Shown one piece after another: positions 53,149 through 61,597 of a stretch of DNA of 64,000 nt. This stretch comes from an uncultured Roseivirga sp. (GTDB taxonomy: Bacteria > Bacteroidota > Bacteroidia > Cytophagales > Cyclobacteriaceae). The DNA is taken from contig CANLOY010000001.1 in the NCBI GenBank assembly GCA_947493005.1, positions 248,001-312,000 on the forward strand, written 5' to 3'. The notes beneath the pieces were generated by a model that was not told the origin of the DNA, searched no databases, and saw only the letters and a list, made by a program, of their open reading frames with translations. The translations under genes were made by a program, and so were the position numbers. The stretch's first letter is position 1. Every line of letters begins with the position of its first letter.

Positions 53149-54027
53149 TTAATCAGTAACAGGTTTTACCTTATAGCCTGCCTTCTTGAGTAGTGCTATT
53201 ACGCCATTTTTCCCACCTAAGTGAGCGGCACCAACGGCAACAAACAGAGGTTGTTCTTTTGCCATTTTCAGGATTTGAGGTATCCAACGTTCATTTCTCT
53301 TGGTTAGCAGCTCATCTTCATACTTTTTATACTCTGGATAATTATCGAAGCTTGTCGCCATGGCTTTTATATCCTGCGACTTGTATTCCGCCACCATTTC
53401 CTTCCACATCTTCTTAGCTTTATCCTCATCCTTCAAAAATTCTTTCAACCACTCTATCTGCTCTTCTACGGGAATGGCATCAAAAATTGACATCTGAAAA
53501 GCTGCCGTTTCTAATCCAACAATTTCCTTTTCCTGTTTTTTAGACATCTCTGTAAAACTGTTTTCATAAGAAGCAGGCTGCGCACAATCCAGTACGCTTA
53601 GCTGTAAAACAGAACTCAAAGCAAAAGGCTTCATCGTCTTGAGAAATGCCATTCCAACCCCCATTTTCTCTTTAAAAATGGCATCCATTCTATTATACTG
53701 GTCTTCCGTCAACAAGCCTTTGTAGTCAACTGGCTCTTTAGAAATCATAAGTTGCTGAAGACTCCCCACCTCTCCAAGGTTATCCATATCTAGCTCCATC
53801 ACCACTTTTTCAGACTTTGCAAAAGCTTCTTTTATCCTATCATCTAACTTAAAATCATCGGGACAGATGATGTGAATTGTACCGTATAAATAAGAAGGCT
53901 CGCTTAAGTCTTTACCTGTAATTTTCCACAATAGAGAGTTCTTCTTCTGAGCTTCTGAAGTCTTTGTTGTCGTTAGGCCTATTAATAAAACCAGTAGTAA
54001 GTAGAATAACCTGTTTACCTTTTTCAT
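53149..54027 (-). CDS. TraB/GumN-family protein
   Basis: A 292-residue exported protein with a signal peptide (residues 1-26). The family motifs are LLWKITGKDLSEPSYLYGTI (the GTIH motif), KVVMELDMDN, VGLETAAFQMSIFDAIPVEEQ and the C-terminal VAVGAAHLGGKNGVIALL. TraB/GumN proteins are distant relatives of EreA/ChaN-like enzymes and the Tiki protease fold, so a peptidase-like activity is possible. GxxH and the conserved His/Glu residues are present. It is alone, with short flanks. Substrate unknown. Confidence 0.87.
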   Translation of the reverse strand: MKKVNRLFYLLLVLLIGLTTTKTSEAQKKNSLLWKITGKDLSEPSYLYGTIHIICPDDFKLDDRIKEAFAKSEKVVMELDMDNLGEVGSLQQLMISKEPVDYKGLLTEDQYNRMDAIFKEKMGVGMAFLKTMKPFALSSVLQLSVLDCAQPASYENSFTEMSKKQEKEIVGLETAAFQMSIFDAIPVEEQIEWLKEFLKDEDKAKKMWKEMVAEYKSQDIKAMATSFDNYPEYKKYEDELLTKRNERWIPQILKMAKEQPLFVAVGAAHLGGKNGVIALLKKAGYKVKPVTD

Positions 54028-54258
54028 GCTTTTATATTTGTTATCAAGTTAAAACCCATTGTAGTTATAGAGCTACTATTAATGCTAAACGGAAGATCAG
54101 ATATTTGAATGTTTCCCATAAAGGTTGGTGAACCGGTGTATTAATTAATTCAGACTATTTGACCACTGAAGCTCATCAAAGTATCAACCTTCGATTCTTT
54201 AACTATGGATAGAGGCATTTCCTGTTGATAATGAAAGCTTTATTTCTCACATTTAAGC

Positions 54259-55092
54259 ATGCAAAAACTCTTTTTCTGTGTGTTAATGAGCTTTTTATGT
54301 TTCCAATATAAAGCATCTGCTCAGGAATCAGTTAAAGTGGTTTCTTTCAATATAAGATATGGAACTCCCGGAGATGGCGACAATAAATGGAAAAATAGAA
54401 AAAACCGGGTTTTTAGCATTTTCAAAAAATACAAAGATGGCATCATTGCCACTCAGGAAGCCCTTCCTTTACAAATCGAACAGATATTGAAAGAGACTCC
54501 ACAGTTAGATGTAGTGTATAGGTCAAGAACAAAGGAAGATAAGAAAGGGGAATCCAATGCCATATTCTACAACAAGCAAAAATGGAAACTGATCAGCAAT
54601 GAGACCTTCTGGTTTTCTGATACTCCTCAAGTTCCGGCTTCTAAAGGTTGGGGCAATACGCTTCCAAGAATCAGTACTTTGGCAGTATTTGAAAGTAAAA
54701 GCAGCGGTAAAAGAATAAAGCTTCTGAATACACATTTAGATAGAGCATCGGGCAATAGTAGAATTAGAAGCATTGAGCTGATCCTAAGAACGCTGATGAC
54801 TGAGGTTGAACCCATGCCCACAGTATTACTGGGTGATTTCAATGCCGAATTTGATAATGAAATTATACTAAGACTCAAAAAATTCTTCAACGATGCTTAT
54901 ACAGGCCCTGATCTTGAGGGCTGTACCTACCATGGTTGGAATGGAGGAAGTCATTGCCCAAGAATAGACTACATCTTCTATAACAGCTCCGAAGGTTTGT
55001 CACTCTTAGATTTCAAAATTGATAAGTGGAGGCAGAAGCGTCTATACCCTTCAGATCATTATCCGCTGGTTGCTACTTTTGAGCTCAAGTAG
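54259..55092 (+). CDS. Exported endonuclease/exonuclease/phosphatase (EEP) family protein
   Basis: A 277-residue metallo-phosphoesterase with a signal peptide (MQKLFFCVLMSFLCFQYKAS). Catalytic motifs: VVSFNIRYG (Asn), IATQEALP (Glu), LNTHLDRASGNSRIRSIEL (His, Asp region), LLGDFNAEFDN (Asp, Asn), RIDYIFYN (Asp) and SDHYPLVATFE (Asp, His). They match DNase I-like enzymes; secreted members can be nucleases, sphingomyelinases or inositol phosphatases, so the substrate stays open. It ends eight bases inside the convergent EamA gene. Confidence 0.87.
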   Translation: MQKLFFCVLMSFLCFQYKASAQESVKVVSFNIRYGTPGDGDNKWKNRKNRVFSIFKKYKDGIIATQEALPLQIEQILKETPQLDVVYRSRTKEDKKGESNAIFYNKQKWKLISNETFWFSDTPQVPASKGWGNTLPRISTLAVFESKSSGKRIKLLNTHLDRASGNSRIRSIELILRTLMTEVEPMPTVLLGDFNAEFDNEIILRLKKFFNDAYTGPDLEGCTYHGWNGGSHCPRIDYIFYNSSEGLSLLDFKIDKWRQKRLYPSDHYPLVATFELK

Positions 55093-55975
55093 TCTTCTTT
55101 TTTCCTCTATTGGTAATGAATACACCTGCCAGAATTGCGGCTATTGCCAACAGTTGACTAGTTACCAACTTTTCACCATCCAATATACCCCATGTCAAAG
55201 CAACAATTGGTATCAAATAAGTAACCATACTCGAAAAGATAGGGGTCGTAATTTGAACAAGCTTGTTGAAAAGGATCAATGCAATTGAAGTACTCATTAC
55301 CCCCAGAAGGCTTACATAACCCAACGCTTCTACCGCACCAGGGGTGGTTGCCAGTTTTTCTGAGAACTCTGTTCCAACCAGAAGATAAATTCCTGCAAAG
55401 GGTCCCACTAACAAGATACTTACCCCTGTTATTACCACTGCATTCAGGTCTGCCAGATAGTACTTAATAATGTTCAGGTTGGTGCCATAGCAAACTGTTG
55501 CCAACACTATAAATATCGCATAGTAATTGAACCCTGAAAGCCCATTGTCACTCCCTGAAAAAAGTAATATTGCCGTGCCCACAAAGGCCAAAGCAACACC
55601 TAAATACTTCGCTTTCTCAAACTTTTGTTTAAAAAACAGCGCCCCTACCAAGAGTACAAAAACCGGGGTTAGCCCATTTAGTACTCCAGTAATACCACTA
55701 TCCAACTGGGTTTGACCTAAGGCGAAAAGAAATGCTGGTATAAAACTACCAAGCATACCAATACCTAGCAATAGCTTCAGGTGTCTGGCAGAAAGCTTTC
55801 TCAACTTTGGAAGACTCACAGGTAACAGGAAAAAGCACGCTGCTAGAATTCTGAGAGCACCTACTTCTCCAGCACTATACACTTCCAGTCCCCTCTTTAT
55901 CAAAATAAAAGAAGTTCCCCAAACCAAGGCTAAAACAATCAGGATGGTCCAGGAGAGTACTTTGATGTTTTTCAT
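55085..55975 (-). CDS. EamA/DMT-superfamily transporter
   Basis: A 296-residue inner-membrane protein with ten hydrophobic segments in two EamA repeats. TILIVLALVWGTSFILIKRG opens repeat one and GFNYYAIFIVLATVCYGTNL repeat two; YLIPIVALTWGILDGEKL is the family's end motif. DMT proteins export metabolites such as amino acids or small drugs. ATG at 55975 is used; an in-frame TTG at 55981 is possible. Substrate unknown. Confidence 0.87.
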   Translation of the reverse strand: MKNIKVLSWTILIVLALVWGTSFILIKRGLEVYSAGEVGALRILAACFFLLPVSLPKLRKLSARHLKLLLGIGMLGSFIPAFLFALGQTQLDSGITGVLNGLTPVFVLLVGALFFKQKFEKAKYLGVALAFVGTAILLFSGSDNGLSGFNYYAIFIVLATVCYGTNLNIIKYYLADLNAVVITGVSILLVGPFAGIYLLVGTEFSEKLATTPGAVEALGYVSLLGVMSTSIALILFNKLVQITTPIFSSMVTYLIPIVALTWGILDGEKLVTSQLLAIAAILAGVFITNRGKKKTT

Positions 55976-56031
55976 GAGCAATTTAGAATGCCCAAATGTA
56001 GACTTTTTGCTTGTGCAATCCGAAATATAAA

Positions 56032-57027
56032 TCAGACTAGTGCATAGGCATCTTCAAACACCACTGACACCTCTTCTAAAATGTCGAAAAGCTCCTGAGG
56101 GCTTTCAGATTCTACCAGTTTAGTTCTGTAAGGCTTGAAGTTTGGTATACCTCTGAAATAATTGGTATAGTGTCTTCTCATTTCATAAATACCCTGTCGT
56201 TCATTCTTCCACTCAAGAGAGAATTCAAGGTGTGCCTTGGTTATCCGAACCCGCTCTTTCATATTAGGTGGATCCAACAACTCACCGGTAGCCATATAGT
56301 GCTTTATTTCATTAAAAATCCAAGGGTAACCAATAGCAGCCCTACCAATCATTATTCCGTCAACTCCATAGGTATTCCTATATTCTAAAGCCTTTTCTGG
56401 AGAATCTATGTCCCCATTTCCAAAAATAGGAATATGAATATCTGGGTGATTTTTTACTTCTGCAATTTTGGTCCAGTCGGCCACTCCCTTATACATTTGT
56501 TTTCGGGTACGACCATGAATGGTTAAAGCTTGAATACCCACATCTTGTAAACGCTTTGCCACTTCTACTATTTGGATGGTACTGTCGTCCCATCCTAATC
56601 GAGTCTTTACAGTAACAGGAAGACTTACTTGTTTCACAATCTCCTCTGTCATTTTCTGCATCTTAGGTATATCCAGCAATATACCCGCGCCAGCACCTTT
56701 GCAAGCTACTTTCTTAACAGGGCAACCGTAATTGATATCTACTAACTCAGGTTGTGCTCCTTCAGCAATTGCCGCAGCCTGACGCATCGATTCGATTTTA
56801 TCTCCAAAAATCTGAATGCCAATAGGACGCTCATAATCATAGATATCCAACTTCTGGACACTTTTTTCAGCATTCCTGATTAAGCCTTCAGAGGAAATAA
56901 ACTCTGTATACATCATGTCAGCACCGTTTTCTTTACAAACAGCTCTGAATGGAGGATCACTCACGTCTTCCATTGGCGCCAACAACAACGGGAATTCTCC
57001 CAACTCTATGTTTCCTATTCTTACCAA
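56032..57027 (-). CDS. dusB: tRNA-dihydrouridine synthase DusB
   Basis: A 331-residue FMN enzyme that reduces uridine to dihydrouridine in the tRNA D-loop. It has LLAPMEDVSDPPFR (FMN site), INYGCPVKKVACKGAGAGIL with the catalytic Cys, VKTRLGWDD and IHGRTRKQMYKGVADW, then GNGDIDSPEKAL and GIMIGRAAIGYPW. The C-terminal helical domain is of normal length. The likely start is TTG at 57027 (MVRIGNIEL, the usual family opening); an earlier TTG at 57033 is in frame. A perfect 18-base palindrome lies in the short gap to the divergent CPBP gene. Confidence 0.94.
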   Translation of the reverse strand: MVRIGNIELGEFPLLLAPMEDVSDPPFRAVCKENGADMMYTEFISSEGLIRNAEKSVQKLDIYDYERPIGIQIFGDKIESMRQAAAIAEGAQPELVDINYGCPVKKVACKGAGAGILLDIPKMQKMTEEIVKQVSLPVTVKTRLGWDDSTIQIVEVAKRLQDVGIQALTIHGRTRKQMYKGVADWTKIAEVKNHPDIHIPIFGNGDIDSPEKALEYRNTYGVDGIMIGRAAIGYPWIFNEIKHYMATGELLDPPNMKERVRITKAHLEFSLEWKNERQGIYEMRRHYTNYFRGIPNFKPYRTKLVESESPQELFDILEEVSVVFEDAYALV

Positions 57028-57042
57028 ACCCAATTCGAAAAT

Positions 57043-57060
57043 TCGCGTAAATTTACGCGA
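57043..57060. promoter_or_regulatory. Perfect 18-base palindrome between dusB and CPBP genes
   Basis: TCGCGTAAATTTACGCGA (57043-57060) is its own reverse complement with no spacer. It fills half of the 35-base gap between two divergent starts and ends two bases before the CPBP ATG. It could be an operator acting on both genes, or a cruciform. Confidence 0.45.
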
Positions 57061-57062
57061 TT

Positions 57063-58010
57063 ATGACGAGAATTGATAAAGGGATAGATATCACAGGCGG
57101 AAGATCTGATAAGTCCACTTTTTTAATAGTATTGGGGCTTTTGTTTGTTGGCTTCTTTGTTGGACAATTTGTAAGTGCATTGATGGCCTTCATTTTTGCT
57201 TTTATCAATGGAGCACAACTGGATGCCCTCGGAGAAGATCCTAACGCCTTATACGATTACCTGGGACTTGGAGAGGTGCTTACAGCTCAAATGCTCTATA
57301 CAATTGTTTTTACTTTTTTGACTCCATGGTTCTATTTAAGACTCATCGCAAAGAAGCAATTGAGTGTTGTTTCTAATGAAAGACAAATAAACCCAGTTCT
57401 TTTACTAGCCACCATTATAGGCACATTTGGCTTCATGTTTATCAACGCCTTTTTTGTAGAATGGAATGCTAATATCAACTTCCCTGAATTCATGTCTGGT
57501 TTCGAAGAGTGGGCCAGAGGACTGGAAGATCAGCTAGCCGAAGCCACAGAAAAGTTTACCACCTTCAATAACTTTGGTCAATTCTTATTAGGGTTTGTGG
57601 CCATTGCCATTTTACCTGGTGTTGGAGAAGAGCTATTGTTTAGAGGTGTGCTTCAAAACAGCCTTCACAAATGGACAAAAAATGCACATGTAGCTATCTG
57701 GGTGTCCGCCTTTTTGTTTGCTGCCATTCACATGCAGTTTTATGGTTTAGTACCGAGAATGATGCTAGGAGCTGTATTTGGATATCTCTACGTATGGTCT
57801 GGAAATATCTGGTACCCAATCATTTCACATATTGCCAACAATGGCATTTCCGTAATAATGGTATATTGGGCACATGTCAATGAGGAAGGTGTTGATATTG
57901 ATAGTACAGAATCAGCCCCCATTGCACTTCAGGTGGGCGGAGCATTAGTCTTCATAGCTTTTATTATCTTTTTCAGAAATCATTACCTTCGAGCTAAACA
58001 AACCCCTTGA
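57063..58010 (+). CDS. CPBP-family intramembrane glutamic endopeptidase
   Basis: A 315-residue inner-membrane protease of the Rce1/CAAX-like CPBP family, with about seven to eight hydrophobic segments. The motifs are GVGEELLFRGVLQ (catalytic Glu pair and Arg, about 198-210), FAAIHMQFYG (His) and ISHIANNGISVIMV (His, Asn). The stop overlaps the DUF2007 start. Members help in lantibiotic immunity, surface display or prenyl-protein maturation in other organisms; here the substrate is unknown. Confidence 0.87.
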   Translation: MTRIDKGIDITGGRSDKSTFLIVLGLLFVGFFVGQFVSALMAFIFAFINGAQLDALGEDPNALYDYLGLGEVLTAQMLYTIVFTFLTPWFYLRLIAKKQLSVVSNERQINPVLLLATIIGTFGFMFINAFFVEWNANINFPEFMSGFEEWARGLEDQLAEATEKFTTFNNFGQFLLGFVAIAILPGVGEELLFRGVLQNSLHKWTKNAHVAIWVSAFLFAAIHMQFYGLVPRMMLGAVFGYLYVWSGNIWYPIISHIANNGISVIMVYWAHVNEEGVDIDSTESAPIALQVGGALVFIAFIIFFRNHYLRAKQTP

Positions 58011-58219
58011 GTAACTGGCAAACCGTATTTGAAAGTAAAGTCCCACATCAGGCAGAAATTGTCAAAGATATTCTGACCAATGCCGGACTTCAGGCAATAG
58101 TCATTAACAAACAAGATTATGCTTACAAATTTGGTGCTCTTGAGGTAAAAGTTAACCCTGATTCAGTGATGAGGGCATTAAAAATAATAGAAGAAGATAT
58201 CCACTTCGACAATGAGTAA
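58007..58219 (+). CDS. DUF2007 small signal-transducing-like protein
   Basis: A 70-residue cytoplasmic protein. MSNWQTVFESKVPHQAEIVK, then LTNAGLQAIVINKQDYAYKF and VKVNPDSVMRALKIIEED, match the DUF2007 family, which has a ferredoxin-like fold. The start is TTG overlapping the CPBP stop (TTGA), and its end overlaps cdsA by eight bases. The chain CPBP/DUF2007/CdsA is thus coupled. Function unknown. Confidence 0.8.
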   Translation: MSNWQTVFESKVPHQAEIVKDILTNAGLQAIVINKQDYAYKFGALEVKVNPDSVMRALKIIEEDIHFDNE

Positions 58220-59024
58220 TCTTACCACAAGGATTATAACAGCCTTAATAGGGGTGTCATTAATGATTACTGGCATTGTTTTTAGCTCCTGGTCGTTTGC
58301 TGCTGTATTTCTAATCATTGCCTTGCTTTCGCTAAAAGAATTCTATGGCTTGGCAAGAAAATCAGGATCTAACCCATTTGAAATCTGGGGGATTGTTTTC
58401 AGTGCCATCATATTTGTAATGGTCTTCTTAAATCAGCAAGGAGAAATTACAAAGGACATTTTTTGGGTGCTCCCAGCACTTTTCTCAACGGTTTTTATTT
58501 ATCCTTTAATGCGCCTTGAGCAGTCACATGCCATTAATTGTCTTGCTATTTCGATTCTTGGAGTGCTCTATATCACATTACCTTTTTCTCTTGTTTTCCC
58601 AATTGCCTATACATCAGGAGTTTTCGACTATGAAATTATAATAGGCATGCTGTTTACACAATGGGCCAACGATACTGGTGCATACTTTGCCGGCAAGGCC
58701 ATTGGTAAAACCAAGCTATTTGAAAAAGTCTCTCCAAATAAAACATGGGAGGGAGCGATTGGAGGCCTGGTACTATCAATTGCTATCTCTCAGGTGTTTT
58801 GCTACTTCTTTGGGGGACTTACATATATCGAATGGGCAGGGTTGGCCATTGTTGTCAGTACATTTGGTACTATTGGTGATTTAGTAGAATCTCTTTTTAA
58901 AAGAACTTTGGCAATAAAAGATTCGGGAAGCACTATCCCCGGGCATGGTGGATTTCTGGATAGATTCGATGGTTTACTATTGGCATTGCCATTTGTTCTG
59001 GCCTATTTAACCATGATTAATTAG
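58212..59024 (+). CDS. cdsA: Phosphatidate cytidylyltransferase
   Basis: A 270-residue inner-membrane enzyme making CDP-diacylglycerol from phosphatidate and CTP, needed for all phosphoglycerolipids. It has about seven to eight hydrophobic segments and the CdsA signature at the C-terminus: NDTGAYFAGKAIGKTKLF, SPNKTWEGAIGGLVLS, GDLVESLFKRTLAIKDSG and PGHGGFLDRFDGLL. It overlaps the DUF2007 gene by eight bases. Psd, acting two steps later in phosphatidylethanolamine synthesis, lies just past the glutamate dehydrogenase gene. Confidence 0.95.
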   Translation: MSNLTTRIITALIGVSLMITGIVFSSWSFAAVFLIIALLSLKEFYGLARKSGSNPFEIWGIVFSAIIFVMVFLNQQGEITKDIFWVLPALFSTVFIYPLMRLEQSHAINCLAISILGVLYITLPFSLVFPIAYTSGVFDYEIIIGMLFTQWANDTGAYFAGKAIGKTKLFEKVSPNKTWEGAIGGLVLSIAISQVFCYFFGGLTYIEWAGLAIVVSTFGTIGDLVESLFKRTLAIKDSGSTIPGHGGFLDRFDGLLLALPFVLAYLTMIN

Positions 59025-59117
59025 ACATTTTATATCTCAATGGTTTTATATCTGATAAATGACGAAAACCGATCGTTGAAATCGTTTCCATTGTAGATGT
59101 TTAGATAAAAAAATACT

Positions 59118-59125
59118 TAATTTTG
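59118..59125 (+). promoter_or_regulatory. Candidate -7 promoter element for glutamate dehydrogenase
   Basis: TAATTTTG fits the TAnnTTTG consensus and lies 30 bases before the ATG. A TTG at 59091-59093 is a possible -33 element with a longer-than-usual 24-base spacer. Confidence 0.4.
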
Positions 59126-59155
59126 ACGCAGACTTAAAATAACATTAAGCTCACT

Positions 59156-60433
59156 ATGGGTTACATTGAACCGGCTCCGATAAAGGACAAGGCAAATCCT
59201 TTCGAGTCAATGATGTCCAGATTTAATATTGCTACTGAAGCATTAGGACTGGACGAAGAAGTTTATAACGTTTTAAAATCCCCATCCAAACAAGTTTCTG
59301 TTTCATTACCTGTCACCATGGATGATGGTTCCATCAAAGTGTTTGAGGGTCACCGCGTGATTCACTCAAACATTCTTGGCCCTTCAAAAGGTGGCGTGCG
59401 TTATGCTATGGATGTTAATATCGATGAGGTAAAAGCACTAGCCGCTTGGATGACCTGGAAATGTGCTGTAGTTGATATTCCTTATGGTGGTGCTAAAGGC
59501 GGAATCAGGTGTAATCCCAGAGAAATGTCTGCTGGTGAAATAGAACGTCTGACAAGGGCTTATACTCAGTCAATGGCTGGTGTTTTTGGTCCAGACAGAG
59601 ATATTCCTGCTCCTGATATGGGTACTGGACCAAGAGAAATGGCCTGGTTAATGGATGAGTATTCAAGGTCAATGGGTACTACTGTAAATGCTGTAGTAAC
59701 TGGTAAACCACTTGTTTTGGGCGGTTCACTTGGTAGGGTTGAGGCAACAGGACGTGGTGTAATGGTTTCTGCCCTTGCAGCCATGGAAAAACTAAAGATT
59801 AACCCTTATCACGCAACTATTGCTGTTCAGGGTTTTGGAAATGTTGGTTCGTATGCAGCATTGCTGATGGCTGAAAGAGGTTGTACTATCGTTTCGGTGA
59901 GTGATATCTCTGGAGCATACTACAACGAAAATGGAATCGATATTAAGAAAGCTATTGGGTACAGAAATAATAACAACGGCACCTTGGAAGGTTTTGATGG
60001 TGCTGAGTTAATGAAAGACCCAAATGATCTTCTGACACTAGATGTTGATGTACTTGTTCCTGCGGCTATCGAAGATGTAATCCATCTAGGAAATGTAAAC
60101 GATGTGAAAGCTAAGTTGATAGTAGAAGGAGCCAATGGGCCAACTTCTGCCGAAGCAGATGCGATCATTAATGAGAAAGGAATAATGGTAGCACCAGACA
60201 TTTTAGCTAATGCAGGTGGTGTTACAGTTTCTTATTTCGAATGGGTTCAAAATCGTTTAGGTTATAAATGGACTCGCGAGCGTGTTAACAGAAGGTCCGA
60301 CAGAATTATGAAGGATGCTTTTGATAAGGTTTATCAGGCATCTTTAAAATATAAGGTACCTATGAGAATTGCAGCTTATATTGTTGCTATTGATAAGGTA
60401 GCCGAAACTTACAAATTCAGAGGTGGCTTCTAA
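59156..60433 (+). CDS. Glu/Leu/Phe/Val dehydrogenase, probably glutamate dehydrogenase
   Basis: A 425-residue cytoplasmic enzyme interconverting glutamate and 2-oxoglutarate plus ammonium with NAD(P)H. The substrate-site motif is VDIPYGGAKGGIRCNP, where the active-site Lys is in GAKGG. The dinucleotide fold is VQGFGNVGSYAALLMAERG. GPSKGGVRYAMDVN and EGANGPTSAEAD are further hallmarks. Length and motifs fit hexameric GluDH of the small type. It could also prefer Leu or Val, which sequence alone does not exclude. Confidence 0.92.
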   Translation: MGYIEPAPIKDKANPFESMMSRFNIATEALGLDEEVYNVLKSPSKQVSVSLPVTMDDGSIKVFEGHRVIHSNILGPSKGGVRYAMDVNIDEVKALAAWMTWKCAVVDIPYGGAKGGIRCNPREMSAGEIERLTRAYTQSMAGVFGPDRDIPAPDMGTGPREMAWLMDEYSRSMGTTVNAVVTGKPLVLGGSLGRVEATGRGVMVSALAAMEKLKINPYHATIAVQGFGNVGSYAALLMAERGCTIVSVSDISGAYYNENGIDIKKAIGYRNNNNGTLEGFDGAELMKDPNDLLTLDVDVLVPAAIEDVIHLGNVNDVKAKLIVEGANGPTSAEADAIINEKGIMVAPDILANAGGVTVSYFEWVQNRLGYKWTRERVNRRSDRIMKDAFDKVYQASLKYKVPMRIAAYIVAIDKVAETYKFRGGF

Positions 60434-60442
60434 CAGAAACCA

Positions 60443-61108
60443 ATGATTAAGATTCATAAAGAAGGAAGAGTACTATTGTTGGTACTCTTTCTTATTCTTA
60501 CAGCGATCGGCCTTGGCCTGTTTTACCTGGTCGATATCCAACAGGAGATTTTTTGGGGAATATCCGGAGCAGGCATTTTAATATTTTTATTCTTCCTCCA
60601 GTTTTTCAGGAATCCAAAACGCAAGATTGAAATCAATGACAAGCATATTCTTGCTCCTGCGGATGGAAAAGTTGTTGTGATTGAAAACACAAACGAAGAC
60701 GAGTATTTCAAAGGCAAGGAAAGAATTCAAGTGTCAATTTTCATGTCACCGTTAAATGTGCATGTAAACAGAAATCCAGTCACAGGCTTAATCAAGTACT
60801 TCAAGTACCATTCTGGAAAATACCTGGTGGCCTGGCATCCCAAATCGAGTACTGAGAATGAACGTACCACAGTAGTATATGAAATTCACAAAGGTGTAGA
60901 AATACTCATTAGACAAATAGCTGGTGCAGCTGCAAGAAGAATTAAATGGTACATTAAAGAAAACCAGAGCGTTATTCAAGGCAAAGAATTCGGCTTTATT
61001 AAGTTTGGTTCAAGGGTCGATATTTTTCTTCCTCCAGGCACTAAAATAACTGTAGAGAAAGGCCAGAAAACTAAAGGTGGTCAAACGGTAATTGCAGAAT
61101 TAGATTAG
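60443..61108 (+). CDS. psd: Phosphatidylserine decarboxylase (short, Psd-like)
   Basis: A 221-residue membrane-linked enzyme with two N-terminal membrane segments (about residues 8-50). It carries ILAPADGKVVVIENTNED, HVNRNPVTG and a C-terminal FIKFGSRVDIFLPPGT, where FGS provides the Gly-Ser self-cleavage site that yields the pyruvoyl group. It converts phosphatidylserine to phosphatidylethanolamine. This is the short archaetidylserine/Psd type of Bacteroidota. Nine bases follow the preceding stop. It overlaps the convergent fRMsr gene by nine bases. Confidence 0.92.
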   Translation: MIKIHKEGRVLLLVLFLILTAIGLGLFYLVDIQQEIFWGISGAGILIFLFFLQFFRNPKRKIEINDKHILAPADGKVVVIENTNEDEYFKGKERIQVSIFMSPLNVHVNRNPVTGLIKYFKYHSGKYLVAWHPKSSTENERTTVVYEIHKGVEILIRQIAGAAARRIKWYIKENQSVIQGKEFGFIKFGSRVDIFLPPGTKITVEKGQKTKGGQTVIAELD

Positions 61109-61582
61109 CTTTTCAATAATCCGCATAAGTTTTTCTAAATGTATTCGGTCTCTTTCGTCAAAATCACATAACTGATCAGAATCTACATCCAGAATAAGGA
61201 ACACCTCACCATCTTTTTTAGCTGGCAATACTATTTCAGACTTCGAATCAGAACTACAGGCAATGTGTCCAGGAAATTCATCAACATTTGGAACAATAAT
61301 AGTTTCTGCATTTGCCCAGCTAGTACCACATACACCCTTGCCTTTCATGATTCTGGTGCAGGCAATTGGGCCTTGAAAAGGGCCTAATACTAGTTCATCA
61401 TTCTTTACCTGATAAAAGCCAACCCAGAAAAAATCCATGCCGTACTTTAATGCGGCTGCAATATTGGCAAGGTTTGCAGTCAGATCATCTTCACCTGTTA
61501 CCAATGCTTCAATTTGAGGAATCAATGATTTATACTTTTCCTCCTTGGATGCTTCGTTTGCTATAATCAGTTCTTCTGCCAT
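61100..61582 (-). CDS. Free methionine-(R)-sulfoxide reductase (GAF domain)
   Basis: A 160-residue GAF-domain enzyme that reduces free Met-(R)-sulfoxide with Cys chemistry. The three conserved Cys are visible: PIACTRIMKG, GVCGTSWA and GHIACSSDSKSEI. The ligand-pocket residues WVGFYQVKNDELVLGPFQ and LDVDSDQLCDFDERDR fit the fRMsr group. It overlaps psd by nine bases at its end. It may be co-transcribed with ribD, which lies 15 bases upstream. Confidence 0.9.
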   Translation of the reverse strand: MAEELIIANEASKEEKYKSLIPQIEALVTGEDDLTANLANIAAALKYGMDFFWVGFYQVKNDELVLGPFQGPIACTRIMKGKGVCGTSWANAETIIVPNVDEFPGHIACSSDSKSEIVLPAKKDGEVFLILDVDSDQLCDFDERDRIHLEKLMRIIEKLI

Positions 61583-61597
61583 CTGTGTTTCTTTATC

